This document shows positions 7,583 to 16,003 of a stretch of 41,355 nucleotides of DNA, piece after piece. The translations under genes and the position numbers were made by a program. Below the pieces are notes generated by a model, which did no database searches, was not told the origin of the DNA, and worked only from the letters and a program-made list of their open reading frames with translations. The number at the start of each line of letters is the position of its first letter. The stretch's first letter is position 1. The stretch is from positions 1 to 41,355 of the forward strand of contig CAZKIP010000011.1 of assembly GCA_964552945.1 (NCBI GenBank). Direction: 5' to 3'. The DNA is from CAZEAB01 sp964552945 (GTDB lineage: Archaea > Nanobdellota > Nanobdellia > Woesearchaeales > GW2011-AR9).

Positions 7583-7669
7583 GGCGAACGGGGGGAATTG
7601 AACCCCCAACTGAAGCTTGCTGCAATAAATTCCACAGGCTTCCATGATAACCGTTTCACCACGATCGCC
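7583..7669 (-). tRNA. tRNA-His (GTG) with a 14-nt intron
   Basis: The minus-strand cloverleaf has G(-1) opposite C73, acceptor GCGATCG against CGTTCGC (one T-T mismatch), D stem GTGA/TCAT, T arm GGGGG-TTCAATT-CCCCC and anticodon stem GAAGC/GCTTC. Between the anticodon stem halves there are 21 nt rather than 7: removing the intron at 7618-7631 gives the loop CTGTGGA, identical to the loop of the other tRNA-His. CTGT pairs with GCAG of the intron to form the 4-bp central helix, flanked by 3-nt bulges GGA and CAA, the substrate of the archaeal splicing endonuclease. CCA is not encoded. Confidence 0.92.
7618..7631 (-). other. Archaeal tRNA intron (position 37/38)
   Basis: The intron AATTTATTGCAGCA interrupts the anticodon loop after G37. 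The bulge-helix-bulge is formed by anticodon-loop CTGT and intron GCAG. The inner side is a loop rather than a second long helix, so it is a relaxed (bulge-helix-loop) version. Confidence 0.85.
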
Positions 7670-7709
7670 AATATAAAATAAAAATATCAATTACTTTAAA
7701 AATATTACC

Positions 7710-9149
7710 TTAAACAACCAGCACTTTCTGTTTTCGAACCACTTTCGCTCTTAATTTATGAGTATATCCCAAAAACTCTCCCCCTGCTTGTAAGGGCAAC
7801 AATTTTTCACTTTCGATAACAATTTCCCTTCCTTTAACAGGTAATAAGGGAGAGGGAGATAGACCAAAAATAACCAACACTAGGCCCCATAAGCGTAATC
7901 CTTTGTTCAAAAATTTAGGATGAGAATTTACACAGGCCATCCCCAAAATGTTCCCATCGTCTGGAGCAATTTTTCCTAACAAAGAGCGAATTCCAAATCC
8001 AAAGTAAGGTATTTTTCCAAAATTAAAATTAACCAAATTTTTCCAGAAATATTCTTTACCATCGATTTTACATTTAACATCATAAGAAGGCTTAATTTTT
8101 ACAATAACTTTAACACTTGCAATAACAGCATCCAGAAAACCATTATCTCCTCTTTGCTGATCAACAACTTTCATTACTTCTGAGTCTACTCCTATGGTAA
8201 AAAAAGTAGTTTGCAACTTTCCTTGATCCCATTCAAGTTCCATTACATCCATTTCCATTTCATGGAAAGGAAATCTATCACGTAAATATTCAAACCTTTT
8301 TCCTTTATAAAAATAAGAGTAAAAAGCATTCCCCGCTCCCATTGGGAAGAAGCCAAGAAGTTTATCATTAAATGGTTTGTAATTCAATGCTCCTTCAAAA
8401 GAACCATCTCCGCCAGCAATAATAATCTGCTGGTTTTCCTTTATTTTATTTCCAAGATCTTCAAACATCTTTTTCTTAGGAGGTAAATGAATCACGGATG
8501 CTTTCCTTCTTTTTGCAAAAACTTTCAATAAATGTCTCCTATATCTATGCTTATAACCCCTAGACCTTTTATTTGCCAAAATAATTACATCTTCCTTCTC
8601 AATTTTCCTGCCTTTTTTTCTTTGACGATGTAATTTTTTAAGGTAAACTAAAACATGATGGATTATGGATAGTAGAGCAGCAGCTATAGAAAATAGAACA
8701 AATAAAATAGCCAACTTATCAGAAACAAACGTACTTCCCGTAGTTAAACTGAAATGGCTTCTAAATAGAATGCTAAAAATAGCTCCAAAAAGAAGATAAG
8801 ACATTATTTTGCCAAAAATGTCAAAACGGATAATGGCATCGTCTCTTGCACCAATCCATTTGATTATTGAAATAATTATGTCTCTCAGAACAAAAAATAA
8901 TAATAATATAATGTGAAATTCTCCCCTTAAAAAAAGTACGAACAAAATACCTATTGTAAATATTTTGTGAGATAATGGATTTAAAAAGGAACCAACTTCT
9001 CCCTTCTTTAACTTGTTATCAAAAAATTCTAAAATAAAAGTTATGAAAAGAAAGCCAATTGAAAAAAGAAACTCCCCTTTTGAAATAAGATAAATTATTA
9101 TCGGCAAAATGCTAAATCTTAACAAAGCTAACAGGTTATTTCTTTTCAT
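7710..9149 (-). CDS. CDP-alcohol phosphatidyltransferase-like membrane domain fused to a diacylglycerol kinase domain
   Basis: Residues 1-170 contain about five to six hydrophobic helices and a sequence placed like the CDP-alcohol phosphotransferase signature, but it is degraded: E41-x-x-D44-N45 instead of D-x-x-D-G, and G53-xxx-N57-xxx-H61 instead of G-xxx-D-xxx-D, so the metal/catalytic aspartates are mostly missing. A basic linker (171-220) follows. Residues 185-479 are a DAGK/sphingosine-kinase-type lipid kinase: AGGDGS at 245-250, FPMGAGNAF at 268-276 (normally PLGTGND), GVDSEV, and the C-terminal beta-domain with APDDG. It probably phosphorylates a lipid alcohol at the membrane. Whether the N-terminal part still has transferase activity is doubtful. 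It follows the thermosome gene by 42 nt on the same strand. Confidence 0.78.
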   Translation of the reverse strand: MKRNNLLALLRFSILPIIIYLISKGEFLFSIGFLFITFILEFFDNKLKKGEVGSFLNPLSHKIFTIGILFVLFLRGEFHIILLLFFVLRDIIISIIKWIGARDDAIIRFDIFGKIMSYLLFGAIFSILFRSHFSLTTGSTFVSDKLAILFVLFSIAAALLSIIHHVLVYLKKLHRQRKKGRKIEKEDVIILANKRSRGYKHRYRRHLLKVFAKRRKASVIHLPPKKKMFEDLGNKIKENQQIIIAGGDGSFEGALNYKPFNDKLLGFFPMGAGNAFYSYFYKGKRFEYLRDRFPFHEMEMDVMELEWDQGKLQTTFFTIGVDSEVMKVVDQQRGDNGFLDAVIASVKVIVKIKPSYDVKCKIDGKEYFWKNLVNFNFGKIPYFGFGIRSLLGKIAPDDGNILGMACVNSHPKFLNKGLRLWGLVLVIFGLSPSPLLPVKGREIVIESEKLLPLQAGGEFLGYTHKLRAKVVRKQKVLVV

Positions 9150-9191
9150 CCAACTTAATATAAAAAAATTCTTTAAAAAACTTTACTAAAT

Positions 9192-10808
9192 TTATTGCAT
9201 TTCTCTTGGCACCATATTCGCTGCATTATCTTTACCAGCCAAAATTACGTCATCAATTCTTAGAATCATTTCTGCAACTTCTGCAGCACTACTTAAAGCC
9301 TGAGTCTTTATTTTAAGCGGTTCAATAACTCCCTCATTCCATGAATTCATAGGAGAACCAGTAAAAACATTAATCCCCATATCACTCTGTCCTTGATCAT
9401 GTACCGAACGAAGCTTAGTTAACACATCAATTGGGTCCAATCCTGCATTTTCAGCAAGAGTTCTTGGAACTACCTCCATTGCTTCTGAAAAAGCTTGCAC
9501 TGCCAATTGTTCTCTTCCTTCTAAGGCACCACCATAATTTTTCAATTCTCTGGATAATTGCATCTCTATCGCTCCAGCACCTGAAACAACTTTACCATCT
9601 TTCAATGCAGCTGCTAAATCTCCTAAGGCATCAACCACCGCACGTTTAATTTCTTCAGCCACATGCTCAGTTCCACCTCTAACTAGGATGGTTACTGCTT
9701 TTGGTGATTGACATTTTTCAACAAAAATCATTTCCTCATCAATTATTTTTTTCTCCTCAACTGAACCTGCATTTCCCAAATCTTCTATAGATAAATCCTT
9801 CCAATTGTTCACAATCTTAGCTCCGGTAGCTCGAGATAATTTTTCTAAGTCCGATTTTCTAACTCTTCTAACTGCAATAATTCCTTCTTTAGAAAGAAAA
9901 TGTTGTGCCAAATCATCAATTCCTTTTTGACAAAAAAGAACATTTGCACCACTATTTTTTATTACTTCAACAATTTCTCTTAATGTTTTTTCCTCTTGTT
10001 CTAAAAATAAATTTAATTGTGCAGGGTCAGTTATTTGAATTTTAGCATCAATCTCCGTGTTTTTAATTTCAACGGCAGAATTGAGTAAAGCTATTTTAGC
10101 AGCTTCAACCTTTTTTGGCATTGCTGGATGAACTATTTCCTTATCTAAAACAATTCCTTCAACAAGTTCACTTTCATTCTCGCCATCCCCAACCATTTTT
10201 TCAACTTTAACATCATCTAAACTCAATCTTACTTCAGAACCATTAACCTCTGCTACTTTTTTAACAGCTTTAACAATTAAATTTGAAAGTGCTTCTTTAT
10301 TTGATTCGGCACCTTTTCCAGTCATTGCGGTGATAGCAATATTTCCTAGAATTGCATCTTGTTCCAAAAAAACTTCTCTGCTTATTTTTTTCAAAAACTC
10401 TTGAGCCCTAGATTCTGCTAAACGATAACCTTTGGCTAGAACTGCTGGATGAATTTCTTGATCAAGTAAATCCTCTGCTTTTTTCAACAATTCTCCTGCT
10501 AAAATTACGGCAGTGGTAGTTCCATCTCCCACAACATCTTCCTGTGTTTTAGCAACTTCCACAACCATCTTTGCAGCTGGATGTTCTATTTGCATTTCTT
10601 TAAGAATGGTTACCCCATCGTTAGTAACAACCACTCCCCCAGCTCCATCAACGAGCATTTTATCCATTCCTTTTGGACCTAAAGTAGAACGAACTGTTTG
10701 TGCGACTGCCTTCGCGGCCATGATATTATTTCTTTGAGCATCCTTCCCACTAGATCTTTTTGTATCTTCAGGCAAGATATAAATTGGTTGAACATTATTA
10801 TTGGTCAT
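9192..10808 (-). CDS. Thermosome subunit (group II chaperonin)
   Basis: ATP-dependent protein-folding chaperonin related to CCT/TRiC. Characteristic blocks are visible: GPKGMDKMLVD, TNDGVTILKE, QEDVVGDGTTTAVILAGELL (nucleotide binding and catalytic Asp), and in the C-terminal equatorial domain GAGAIEMQLS and the NAGLDPIDVL block. The ATG at 10808 is chosen over an in-frame ATG 11 codons upstream because GGAGG lies 6 nt before it; this gives 538 aa, the normal size. The C-terminus ends in PREMQ without the Gly-Met-rich tail of many homologues. A TATA-like ATATTTAAA is present at about 10851-10862. Confidence 0.95.
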   Translation of the reverse strand: MTNNNVQPIYILPEDTKRSSGKDAQRNNIMAAKAVAQTVRSTLGPKGMDKMLVDGAGGVVVTNDGVTILKEMQIEHPAAKMVVEVAKTQEDVVGDGTTTAVILAGELLKKAEDLLDQEIHPAVLAKGYRLAESRAQEFLKKISREVFLEQDAILGNIAITAMTGKGAESNKEALSNLIVKAVKKVAEVNGSEVRLSLDDVKVEKMVGDGENESELVEGIVLDKEIVHPAMPKKVEAAKIALLNSAVEIKNTEIDAKIQITDPAQLNLFLEQEEKTLREIVEVIKNSGANVLFCQKGIDDLAQHFLSKEGIIAVRRVRKSDLEKLSRATGAKIVNNWKDLSIEDLGNAGSVEEKKIIDEEMIFVEKCQSPKAVTILVRGGTEHVAEEIKRAVVDALGDLAAALKDGKVVSGAGAIEMQLSRELKNYGGALEGREQLAVQAFSEAMEVVPRTLAENAGLDPIDVLTKLRSVHDQGQSDMGINVFTGSPMNSWNEGVIEPLKIKTQALSSAAEVAEMILRIDDVILAGKDNAANMVPREMQ

Positions 10809-11008
10809 TTTTTCCTCCCTATCCCCCTTAAAAAATAACATTAGAGGAGTTTTTTAAATATTATGGAAGTTATAACTTTAAAAGAAGGATGTGAGGGATA
10901 TTTAGTAAAAGAGAAGAGGATTCAGCCCACCTATCCAGTTAGACCTAAATATTCAACCTTCATAATCTTTATTAAGCCAAAACTCCCCTAATTTCAAGTT
11001 AGTTCAAG

Positions 11009-11818
11009 ATGGCAAGAATCATATTCTTAGGCACTGCTGGAAGCACTGCTGTTGTATCCAAAGGTTTGCGTTCCTCAGGAGGTATTATTATCCAAACGAA
11101 TGAATTGCAGATGCATATAGATCCTGGACCAGGAGCTTTACAAAAAGCAAAGGAATGCGGTATAAATCCTAACCATACTACAGCCGTCTTAATTTCTCAT
11201 AATCACTTAAACCATTGTAATGATTTAAATGTGGTTGTTGACGCTATGACTCATTCTGGAATTGAACATAGAGGGATTATTCTTGGCAGTAAGTCGGTTC
11301 TTCAAGCATCTGAGATTAGCCATCCTTATCTTACAAAATATCATGGAAATTTGGTTGAAAAAATTATTCCTCTAGAAAAAAACCACAAAATAGGAATTGA
11401 GCTAATCGAAATAAGTTCTTTACCAGTAACACATGGTGATTCGCAAGCAATTGGATTTAAGATTCGTTGTCCTAAATTCACCGTAAGTTATACCGGAGAT
11501 ACAGCTTTAACTGATGAATTAATAGAAAGTCTTGCTGGAACAGATTTTTTAATATTAAATGTTCCTTATCCTGGAAATATGGATTCAAGCCAGAATTTAA
11601 ACACAGAAGATGCCATTAAAATTGTTTCTCAGGTACGTCCACAATTGGCCGTAATAACCCATTTTGGACTTGAAATGTTAAGAGCAGATCCTTTGCAAGA
11701 AGCAAGGGAGATACAGAAAATAACTGGTGTTCAAACGATTGCAGCCCGTGATGGCTTAGCTATTTCTCCTACTGGATTCCATACTGCTAAATCTCCCATA
11801 AAAGGCTTTGATGATTAA
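11009..11818 (+). CDS. Metallo-beta-lactamase-fold hydrolase with altered metal motif
   Basis: A 269-aa protein of the MBL superfamily, nearest to the RNase Z/PhnP-like branch by its start (IIFLGTAGS) and single-domain size. The metal motif reads H64-N-H66-L-N68-H69, with Asn in place of the Asp of HxHxDH. The later ligands are present: THGDS, SYTGDTA and, near the end, ITHFG. Loss of the Asp could weaken or change the second metal site. Substrate is unknown; phosphodiester or lipid-type hydrolysis is possible. It is transcribed on its own and overlaps the convergent presenilin-like gene by 4 nt. Confidence 0.75.
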   Translation: MARIIFLGTAGSTAVVSKGLRSSGGIIIQTNELQMHIDPGPGALQKAKECGINPNHTTAVLISHNHLNHCNDLNVVVDAMTHSGIEHRGIILGSKSVLQASEISHPYLTKYHGNLVEKIIPLEKNHKIGIELIEISSLPVTHGDSQAIGFKIRCPKFTVSYTGDTALTDELIESLAGTDFLILNVPYPGNMDSSQNLNTEDAIKIVSQVRPQLAVITHFGLEMLRADPLQEAREIQKITGVQTIAARDGLAISPTGFHTAKSPIKGFDD

Positions 11819-12681
11819 ATCATTCCCAGTAGCCAAACTACTCCTAATCCAAGAAAACATCCCGCTCCAATGAAAGGCATGGCAGGATAAAACTTCTTAT
11901 CCTCTCCATTAAATAAAATAATGCCTAATCCTAACAAAGCAAAGAAAGGGATAACTAAAGATTGCCATAACCCCATCTCTTTCATAACAACACCAGCAAA
12001 AATTAATGGAAAACCAATATCTCCTCCACCTAAAACAGCCATTTTAACTTTCTGAGGAATTCTCTTACTCTTTTTAGAAACCTTTTTTCCAAGTTTGTAA
12101 GGTATCATTAAACCAGCAAAAACTTTTGCCTTCGCTTGAGATTTAGCAAGAGTAATCATATATTTAGATTTCCAAACTGCATAGGCATCATATATCGCAA
12201 TAAGAACCAACAAAATGCTGATTGACCAAAGATTAAATAGGGGTACAAAAATAGCTGCTAAACCACCATAAATAAACAATTCTGTTCCTGTATGAATGAA
12301 AACGTTTGGTCTAAAAATTTTCCAACCACCGAGAATTGCAGCCAATAACACGGCTGCTGTAATATTTAAAAAAGATGCAAAAGCCACAACAAGTGATAAC
12401 ACCACTGCCAATAAAAACCAAATTTTCCATAACCACATTACTTTAAACTTAATTAATAATAAAGCCAGACCAGTTCCCAGTAAGATGGCAATACCTACAA
12501 AAACGTAAGAAGTATCTTCCTGAACTGGCGGTCTTTCTCCGATAGGTAACTCCTTGAAAATAATCTCTCCATCAGCACTTTTTTCAAAATCAATATAATT
12601 GTGAATAATTGCTAAACCAACAAATTGAGCTAGGAGAAATGATGTTACTAAGATTGCAGTAATCTTCCAGGAATGTTTCAT
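11815..12681 (-). CDS. Presenilin/signal-peptide-peptidase-family intramembrane aspartyl protease
   Basis: About nine transmembrane helices, with the two catalytic aspartates of GxGD proteases: IYD at residues 163-165 and GGGD at 218-221 (as in LGGGDIGFP), plus PAMP at 266-269 where family members have PAL. A basic cytoplasmic loop (KKVSKKSKR) separates the two aspartate helices, as in archaeal homologues. Such enzymes cut membrane-embedded helices, for instance remnant signal peptides. The start at 12681 is chosen because a TATA box (12701-12712) lies 25 nt upstream; the frame is open 26 codons further. Confidence 0.85.
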   Translation of the reverse strand: MKHSWKITAILVTSFLLAQFVGLAIIHNYIDFEKSADGEIIFKELPIGERPPVQEDTSYVFVGIAILLGTGLALLLIKFKVMWLWKIWFLLAVVLSLVVAFASFLNITAAVLLAAILGGWKIFRPNVFIHTGTELFIYGGLAAIFVPLFNLWSISILLVLIAIYDAYAVWKSKYMITLAKSQAKAKVFAGLMIPYKLGKKVSKKSKRIPQKVKMAVLGGGDIGFPLIFAGVVMKEMGLWQSLVIPFFALLGLGIILFNGEDKKFYPAMPFIGAGCFLGLGVVWLLGMI

Positions 12682-12700
12682 AATTGTGAAAAATAGTAAG

Positions 12701-12712
12701 AGATTATAAATT
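12701..12712 (-). promoter_or_regulatory. TATA box of the presenilin-like gene
   Basis: Minus-strand AATTTATAATCT is centred 25 nt before the ATG at 12681 and decides that start (leaderless). A second, divergent TATA box at 12745-12757 serves the methyltransferase. Confidence 0.6.
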
Positions 12713-12744
12713 GTTTGTAAAAATTTAGAGAATATTTTAAGAGG

Positions 12745-12757
12745 AATATTTATAATC
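12745..12757 (+). promoter_or_regulatory. TATA box of the methyltransferase gene
   Basis: AATATTTATAATC is centred about 27 nt before the ATG at 12778, divergent from the presenilin-like promoter. Confidence 0.6.
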
Positions 12758-12777
12758 AATGTAATTTTATTAGGAGA

Positions 12778-13551
12778 ATGGGAACTGACAAACGTACTAT
12801 AGCCTCCTATAATGAATACGCAAAAAGATGGGTTGAGATTAAATCAAGTGGAAAGAATATTGCTCATGAATTTTTAGAGAAACCGGCAATGTATTCAAAA
12901 TTGCCTAACCTTAAAAATAAAACTATTCTCTGTATTGGCTGCGGTTCAGGAGAAGAATCTTCTTATATTAAATCTCTGGGAGCAAAAAAAGTTGTAGGGA
13001 TTGATATTTCCAGTGGGTTGATAGAACTTGCTAAGAAAAATTATCCTGAATGTGAATTTCATGTGATGGATATGGAAAACTTAACATTTCCAAAAGAAAA
13101 GTTTGATTTTGTATATTCAAGTTTAGTAATGCATTATGTTAAAGATTTTACTAAAACATTAAAATCAGTTAATAAAGTATTGAAGAAAGAAGGAAAATTT
13201 CTCTTTTCAACCCATCATCCTGCAGTTTGGGGTGCAGAAAGAAAAAGAGACAAAAGTAAAAGATCCTCGTTACTTGGTTATGTAAAGTTTCCAAAAAAAA
13301 AGAAGTTGGAAATTCATGGTGATTACTTAAACACAAGAAAAATTGACGATGTTTGGTTTGACAATTTTAAAGTTACTTATTATCACAAATCATTTTCATC
13401 AATAATTGGGGAGATTATTAAATCTAGGTTTGAGATTACTGATGTTTTAGAACCAAAAGCATCCAATAAAGCTAAAACAAAATATAAAATATTTTGGAAG
13501 ATTCATCAGAAGATTCCTCTCTTTATTATCTTTGAACTTAAGAAAAAATAA
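12778..13551 (+). CDS. Class I SAM-dependent methyltransferase
   Basis: The Rossmann methyltransferase motifs are clear: motif I ILCIGCGSGE at 50-59, the acidic end of strand 2 in VVGIDISSGLI, the VMDMENL post-II segment, and FDFVYSSLVMHYV (motif IV region) with the downstream LKKEGKFLFSTHHP strand. This is the Methyltransf_11/UbiE-like type acting on small molecules or proteins. The C-terminal 80 residues (lysine-rich, WFDNFKVTYYHKSFSS) resemble the substrate cap seen in many such enzymes. Substrate unknown. It ends directly against the stop of the convergent HerA-like gene. Confidence 0.85.
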   Translation: MGTDKRTIASYNEYAKRWVEIKSSGKNIAHEFLEKPAMYSKLPNLKNKTILCIGCGSGEESSYIKSLGAKKVVGIDISSGLIELAKKNYPECEFHVMDMENLTFPKEKFDFVYSSLVMHYVKDFTKTLKSVNKVLKKEGKFLFSTHHPAVWGAERKRDKSKRSSLLGYVKFPKKKKLEIHGDYLNTRKIDDVWFDNFKVTYYHKSFSSIIGEIIKSRFEITDVLEPKASNKAKTKYKIFWKIHQKIPLFIIFELKKK

Positions 13552-15069
13552 TTAATTCCCAAAGAAACTTCCATCAACTAAGAAATCTTCCTTCTTCTCA
13601 TTTCTTTTTGCAAACTCTTTAAACAGAGGTATTTTCAAAGGAACTGCAAACCTAGTAAAAGTAGAACTAACAATCGCTTCCCCCTTATCCAAAGAAGCAA
13701 TGTTTCTATTATCCTTACTCAAATCTTGTGGAGAAGATTCAATCACCGCTTGCCTTTCAGAGCCCATCTCAATTCCTAAAATGATTTTAGTATTCATATT
13801 TGCCAAAATGTTTTTTGGAATTTCTGAAGGTAATTGAGTTATCGCTACTAAACCCACATGAAACTTTCTTCCTTCTCTAGCAATACTTTCAAAAACATTA
13901 CTTCCAGATTCCAAAACTTTCTTTCCCAGAACACGAGGGGCTTCTTCTAATACAATTGAAACAACTGGTTTTTCATCTAAACTACCAATTCTTTTGTAAT
14001 ATTTATATTTGTCAAAAATTTCCGTGGTCAACATGCTGCCCACCATAATTTCTAAAGCTCCTGAGAAATAACTGGTATCAATAATAACCACTTTCCCCTT
14101 CTCTAAATCCTTGCAAATATCGCTAATGGTATTTTCTCCAGCAATTTCATCAAAAATTCCTGTGTATTCAATTTTGCCATCAACAAAATCTAACCCTAAC
14201 AAAGAAAGAAGTTTTCTTTTAACCACTGCAATTGTATCTTCATGAAAACGAACTTGTTCAATCTTTTCTTCTTTAAACAAATAGTGAATCCAATTTTCAC
14301 GAAACTTTTTGAAATAAACATAGAGACATTGTCTTTGTGGATCGGTTAAACTAACGGCTCCTTGAAAATGTTCAGGTTTTATTTTTTTAATATTAATCTT
14401 TAAAGTTCTTGCACCTACAGGAGGACTTACAGGAGTATAATAACTAACCTTCTCCTTATTTGGATGATCTTTAAGACCTAAACCTACTCTACCATAATAT
14501 TCATCGTGGGGATCTAAAACCAATAAACCAGCATAATCATTATCAACCAAATCCCAAAGAATGCAAGACATCAAATTACTCTTACCTTTTCCTGTTGAAG
14601 CTGGTATCAAAACATGATGGCTTAAAACTTCTTTTCCAGGAAGTGAAATGTCCATGTCCATTTTTCTACTTCCACTTCTTAAATTTCCAAGAAAGAAAGG
14701 GTCTTGCGGTTGGGTAATAAAAGATAAATCTTCTTCCTTAACAACTCTAACTTTGCTAAAAAAAGAAGGTAATTTTTTACAAGTATTACTTCCTTTAGAT
14801 ATTGTAAGAATAGGTTTAAGAAAAGCTAATTGGTAATTTCTCAGAGAATTGTCCATTATTTGAAAATCTCCTTCTTCTAGATTCATCCCTGCCACCATTT
14901 CCAAATTTTGGGGAGAAATTTGGCTACCATAGACTAAATCATACACTTGCAGAATAAATTTCTCTTCACCTTCTACTACCACCAATTCACCTAACTCAAT
15001 AGATTGGTCCGCCTTTACTCTCATAATAATTTTACTGAAATCTCCAGCTACAATCTGCCCTTTTACCAT
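13552..15069 (-). CDS. HerA-like hexameric DNA translocase/ATPase
   Basis: A 505-aa ATPase of the HerA/FtsK superfamily. It has an N-terminal HAS-barrel-like beta domain (1-90), Walker A PASTGKGKS at 156-164, the family-typical LDPHDEYYGR at 185-194, the Walker B strand SIVLEEAPRVL, and a C-terminal GRKFHVGLVAITQLPSEI block with sensor/arginine-finger features. HerA works with the nuclease NurA in end resection; no nurA is present in this window, so the partner must be elsewhere or the protein belongs to another HerA-like subfamily. Confidence 0.85.
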   Translation of the reverse strand: MVKGQIVAGDFSKIIMRVKADQSIELGELVVVEGEEKFILQVYDLVYGSQISPQNLEMVAGMNLEEGDFQIMDNSLRNYQLAFLKPILTISKGSNTCKKLPSFFSKVRVVKEEDLSFITQPQDPFFLGNLRSGSRKMDMDISLPGKEVLSHHVLIPASTGKGKSNLMSCILWDLVDNDYAGLLVLDPHDEYYGRVGLGLKDHPNKEKVSYYTPVSPPVGARTLKINIKKIKPEHFQGAVSLTDPQRQCLYVYFKKFRENWIHYLFKEEKIEQVRFHEDTIAVVKRKLLSLLGLDFVDGKIEYTGIFDEIAGENTISDICKDLEKGKVVIIDTSYFSGALEIMVGSMLTTEIFDKYKYYKRIGSLDEKPVVSIVLEEAPRVLGKKVLESGSNVFESIAREGRKFHVGLVAITQLPSEIPKNILANMNTKIILGIEMGSERQAVIESSPQDLSKDNRNIASLDKGEAIVSSTFTRFAVPLKIPLFKEFAKRNEKKEDFLVDGSFFGN

Positions 15070-15146
15070 GATAACAAAGTTTAAAGAATCATTTTTAAGG
15101 ATTTAGATACTGAACCATTATAAAGTAAATTAAAAAAAATAGGGTA

Positions 15147-15917
15147 ATGACACGAGAACAGCGTAAGGAGCTTGAACTTATAGCAAAAGAAACTTGGCCA
15201 GGAGAAATGGTAATGATAATGCCTCTAGGTTTATATGGTCATGTAATATATCCTGGATTCAAAGGAAGAACAATATCTGATCCAACTATAACTCACCATG
15301 GAAAATGTTTAGGAGGTATTACCGACCCAGGAGGAGATGTTTATTATGGATATCAAGAAACATTAATTCATGGGAAAAATCCAGAACGTAGAGAAAGAGC
15401 TCGAAAGGTTCTTTCATTAGAATATAAAATTCATTTAATGCCTAAACCAGAATATGTGCAAGGGGTAACAAGAAGATTATGTGAACATCTTAGAGATGAT
15501 GAAGAATTTAATGAAGCAACGGCTGGATTTAAAATTAAATTAGATCCGGAAGTGCAATTTGGAGACCAAATCCTTCCAATGATGGTTGTATATCCTATGT
15601 TAGGAAAAGATAATGCGCAATTAGTTTTAGAAAGGGTATTTCATGCTTTTCCTGAACATGAGAGAATGGGAATGAATATAACTCCGAGAGATAACAGAAG
15701 AATTAATTCTTTGGTATATTGGGCACAATCTGGGGGAGATCTAAAAAAGAAATATCGTGGATTTCGGGGGAAAAACACCCAATTTAGTATTACTGGAAGC
15801 CATTTTCTTGGGACAGAGAATGAATTGCAAGACCCTTCCAGAAAAGACATGGAAAAATGGTATCAAGTTGTTGTAGGTAAATTAAGAAGTATGTTCGCGA
15901 GAACGATACAGGAATAA
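15147..15917 (+). CDS. Unrecognised 256-aa protein
   Basis: No signal peptide, membrane helix or Cys cluster. Residues 1-85 contain glycine-rich loops (GLYGHVIYPGFKGR, GGITDPGGDVYYGYQ). The central part (YKIHLMPKPEYVQG..., PMMVVYPMLGKD) reads as an alpha/beta domain. The C-terminal part contains PRDNRRINSLVYWAQSGGDLK, which slightly recalls HopA1-type proteins, but I would not assign the family on this. It lies alone between herA-like and eL33 genes. The N-terminal start is a single ATG without a clear ribosome-binding site, probably leaderless. Confidence 0.5.
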   Translation: MTREQRKELELIAKETWPGEMVMIMPLGLYGHVIYPGFKGRTISDPTITHHGKCLGGITDPGGDVYYGYQETLIHGKNPERRERARKVLSLEYKIHLMPKPEYVQGVTRRLCEHLRDDEEFNEATAGFKIKLDPEVQFGDQILPMMVVYPMLGKDNAQLVLERVFHAFPEHERMGMNITPRDNRRINSLVYWAQSGGDLKKKYRGFRGKNTQFSITGSHFLGTENELQDPSRKDMEKWYQVVVGKLRSMFARTIQE

Positions 15918-15972
15918 GCTATTTTTAAATTATTTATGTTCTCAATAAGCCCTTTAAAAAATCTAACACAAG

Positions 15973-15983
15973 CTTTATAAATA
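15973..15983 (+). promoter_or_regulatory. TATA box of the eL33 gene
   Basis: CTTTATAAATA is centred 26-27 nt before the ATG at 16004. This supports leaderless initiation at that ATG rather than at an in-frame TTG at 15989. Confidence 0.65.
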
Positions 15984-16003
15984 AACTCTTGTTCAAGCCA
16001 AAG

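Noticed and set aside
6652..7669. Mobile element integrated at tRNA-His with att duplication
   Set aside because: The 3' halves of the two tRNAs differ, no integrase is present, and no longer direct repeat flanks the nuclease gene.
10863..10991. 42-codon ORF between thermosome and MBL genes
   Set aside because: The nearest TATA element lies directly against its ATG, it has no ribosome-binding site, and its sequence shows no domain; probably chance.
15989..16003. TTG start for eL33
   Set aside because: Only 12 nt from the TATA box; the ATG at 16004 is at the correct distance and matches the usual family start.
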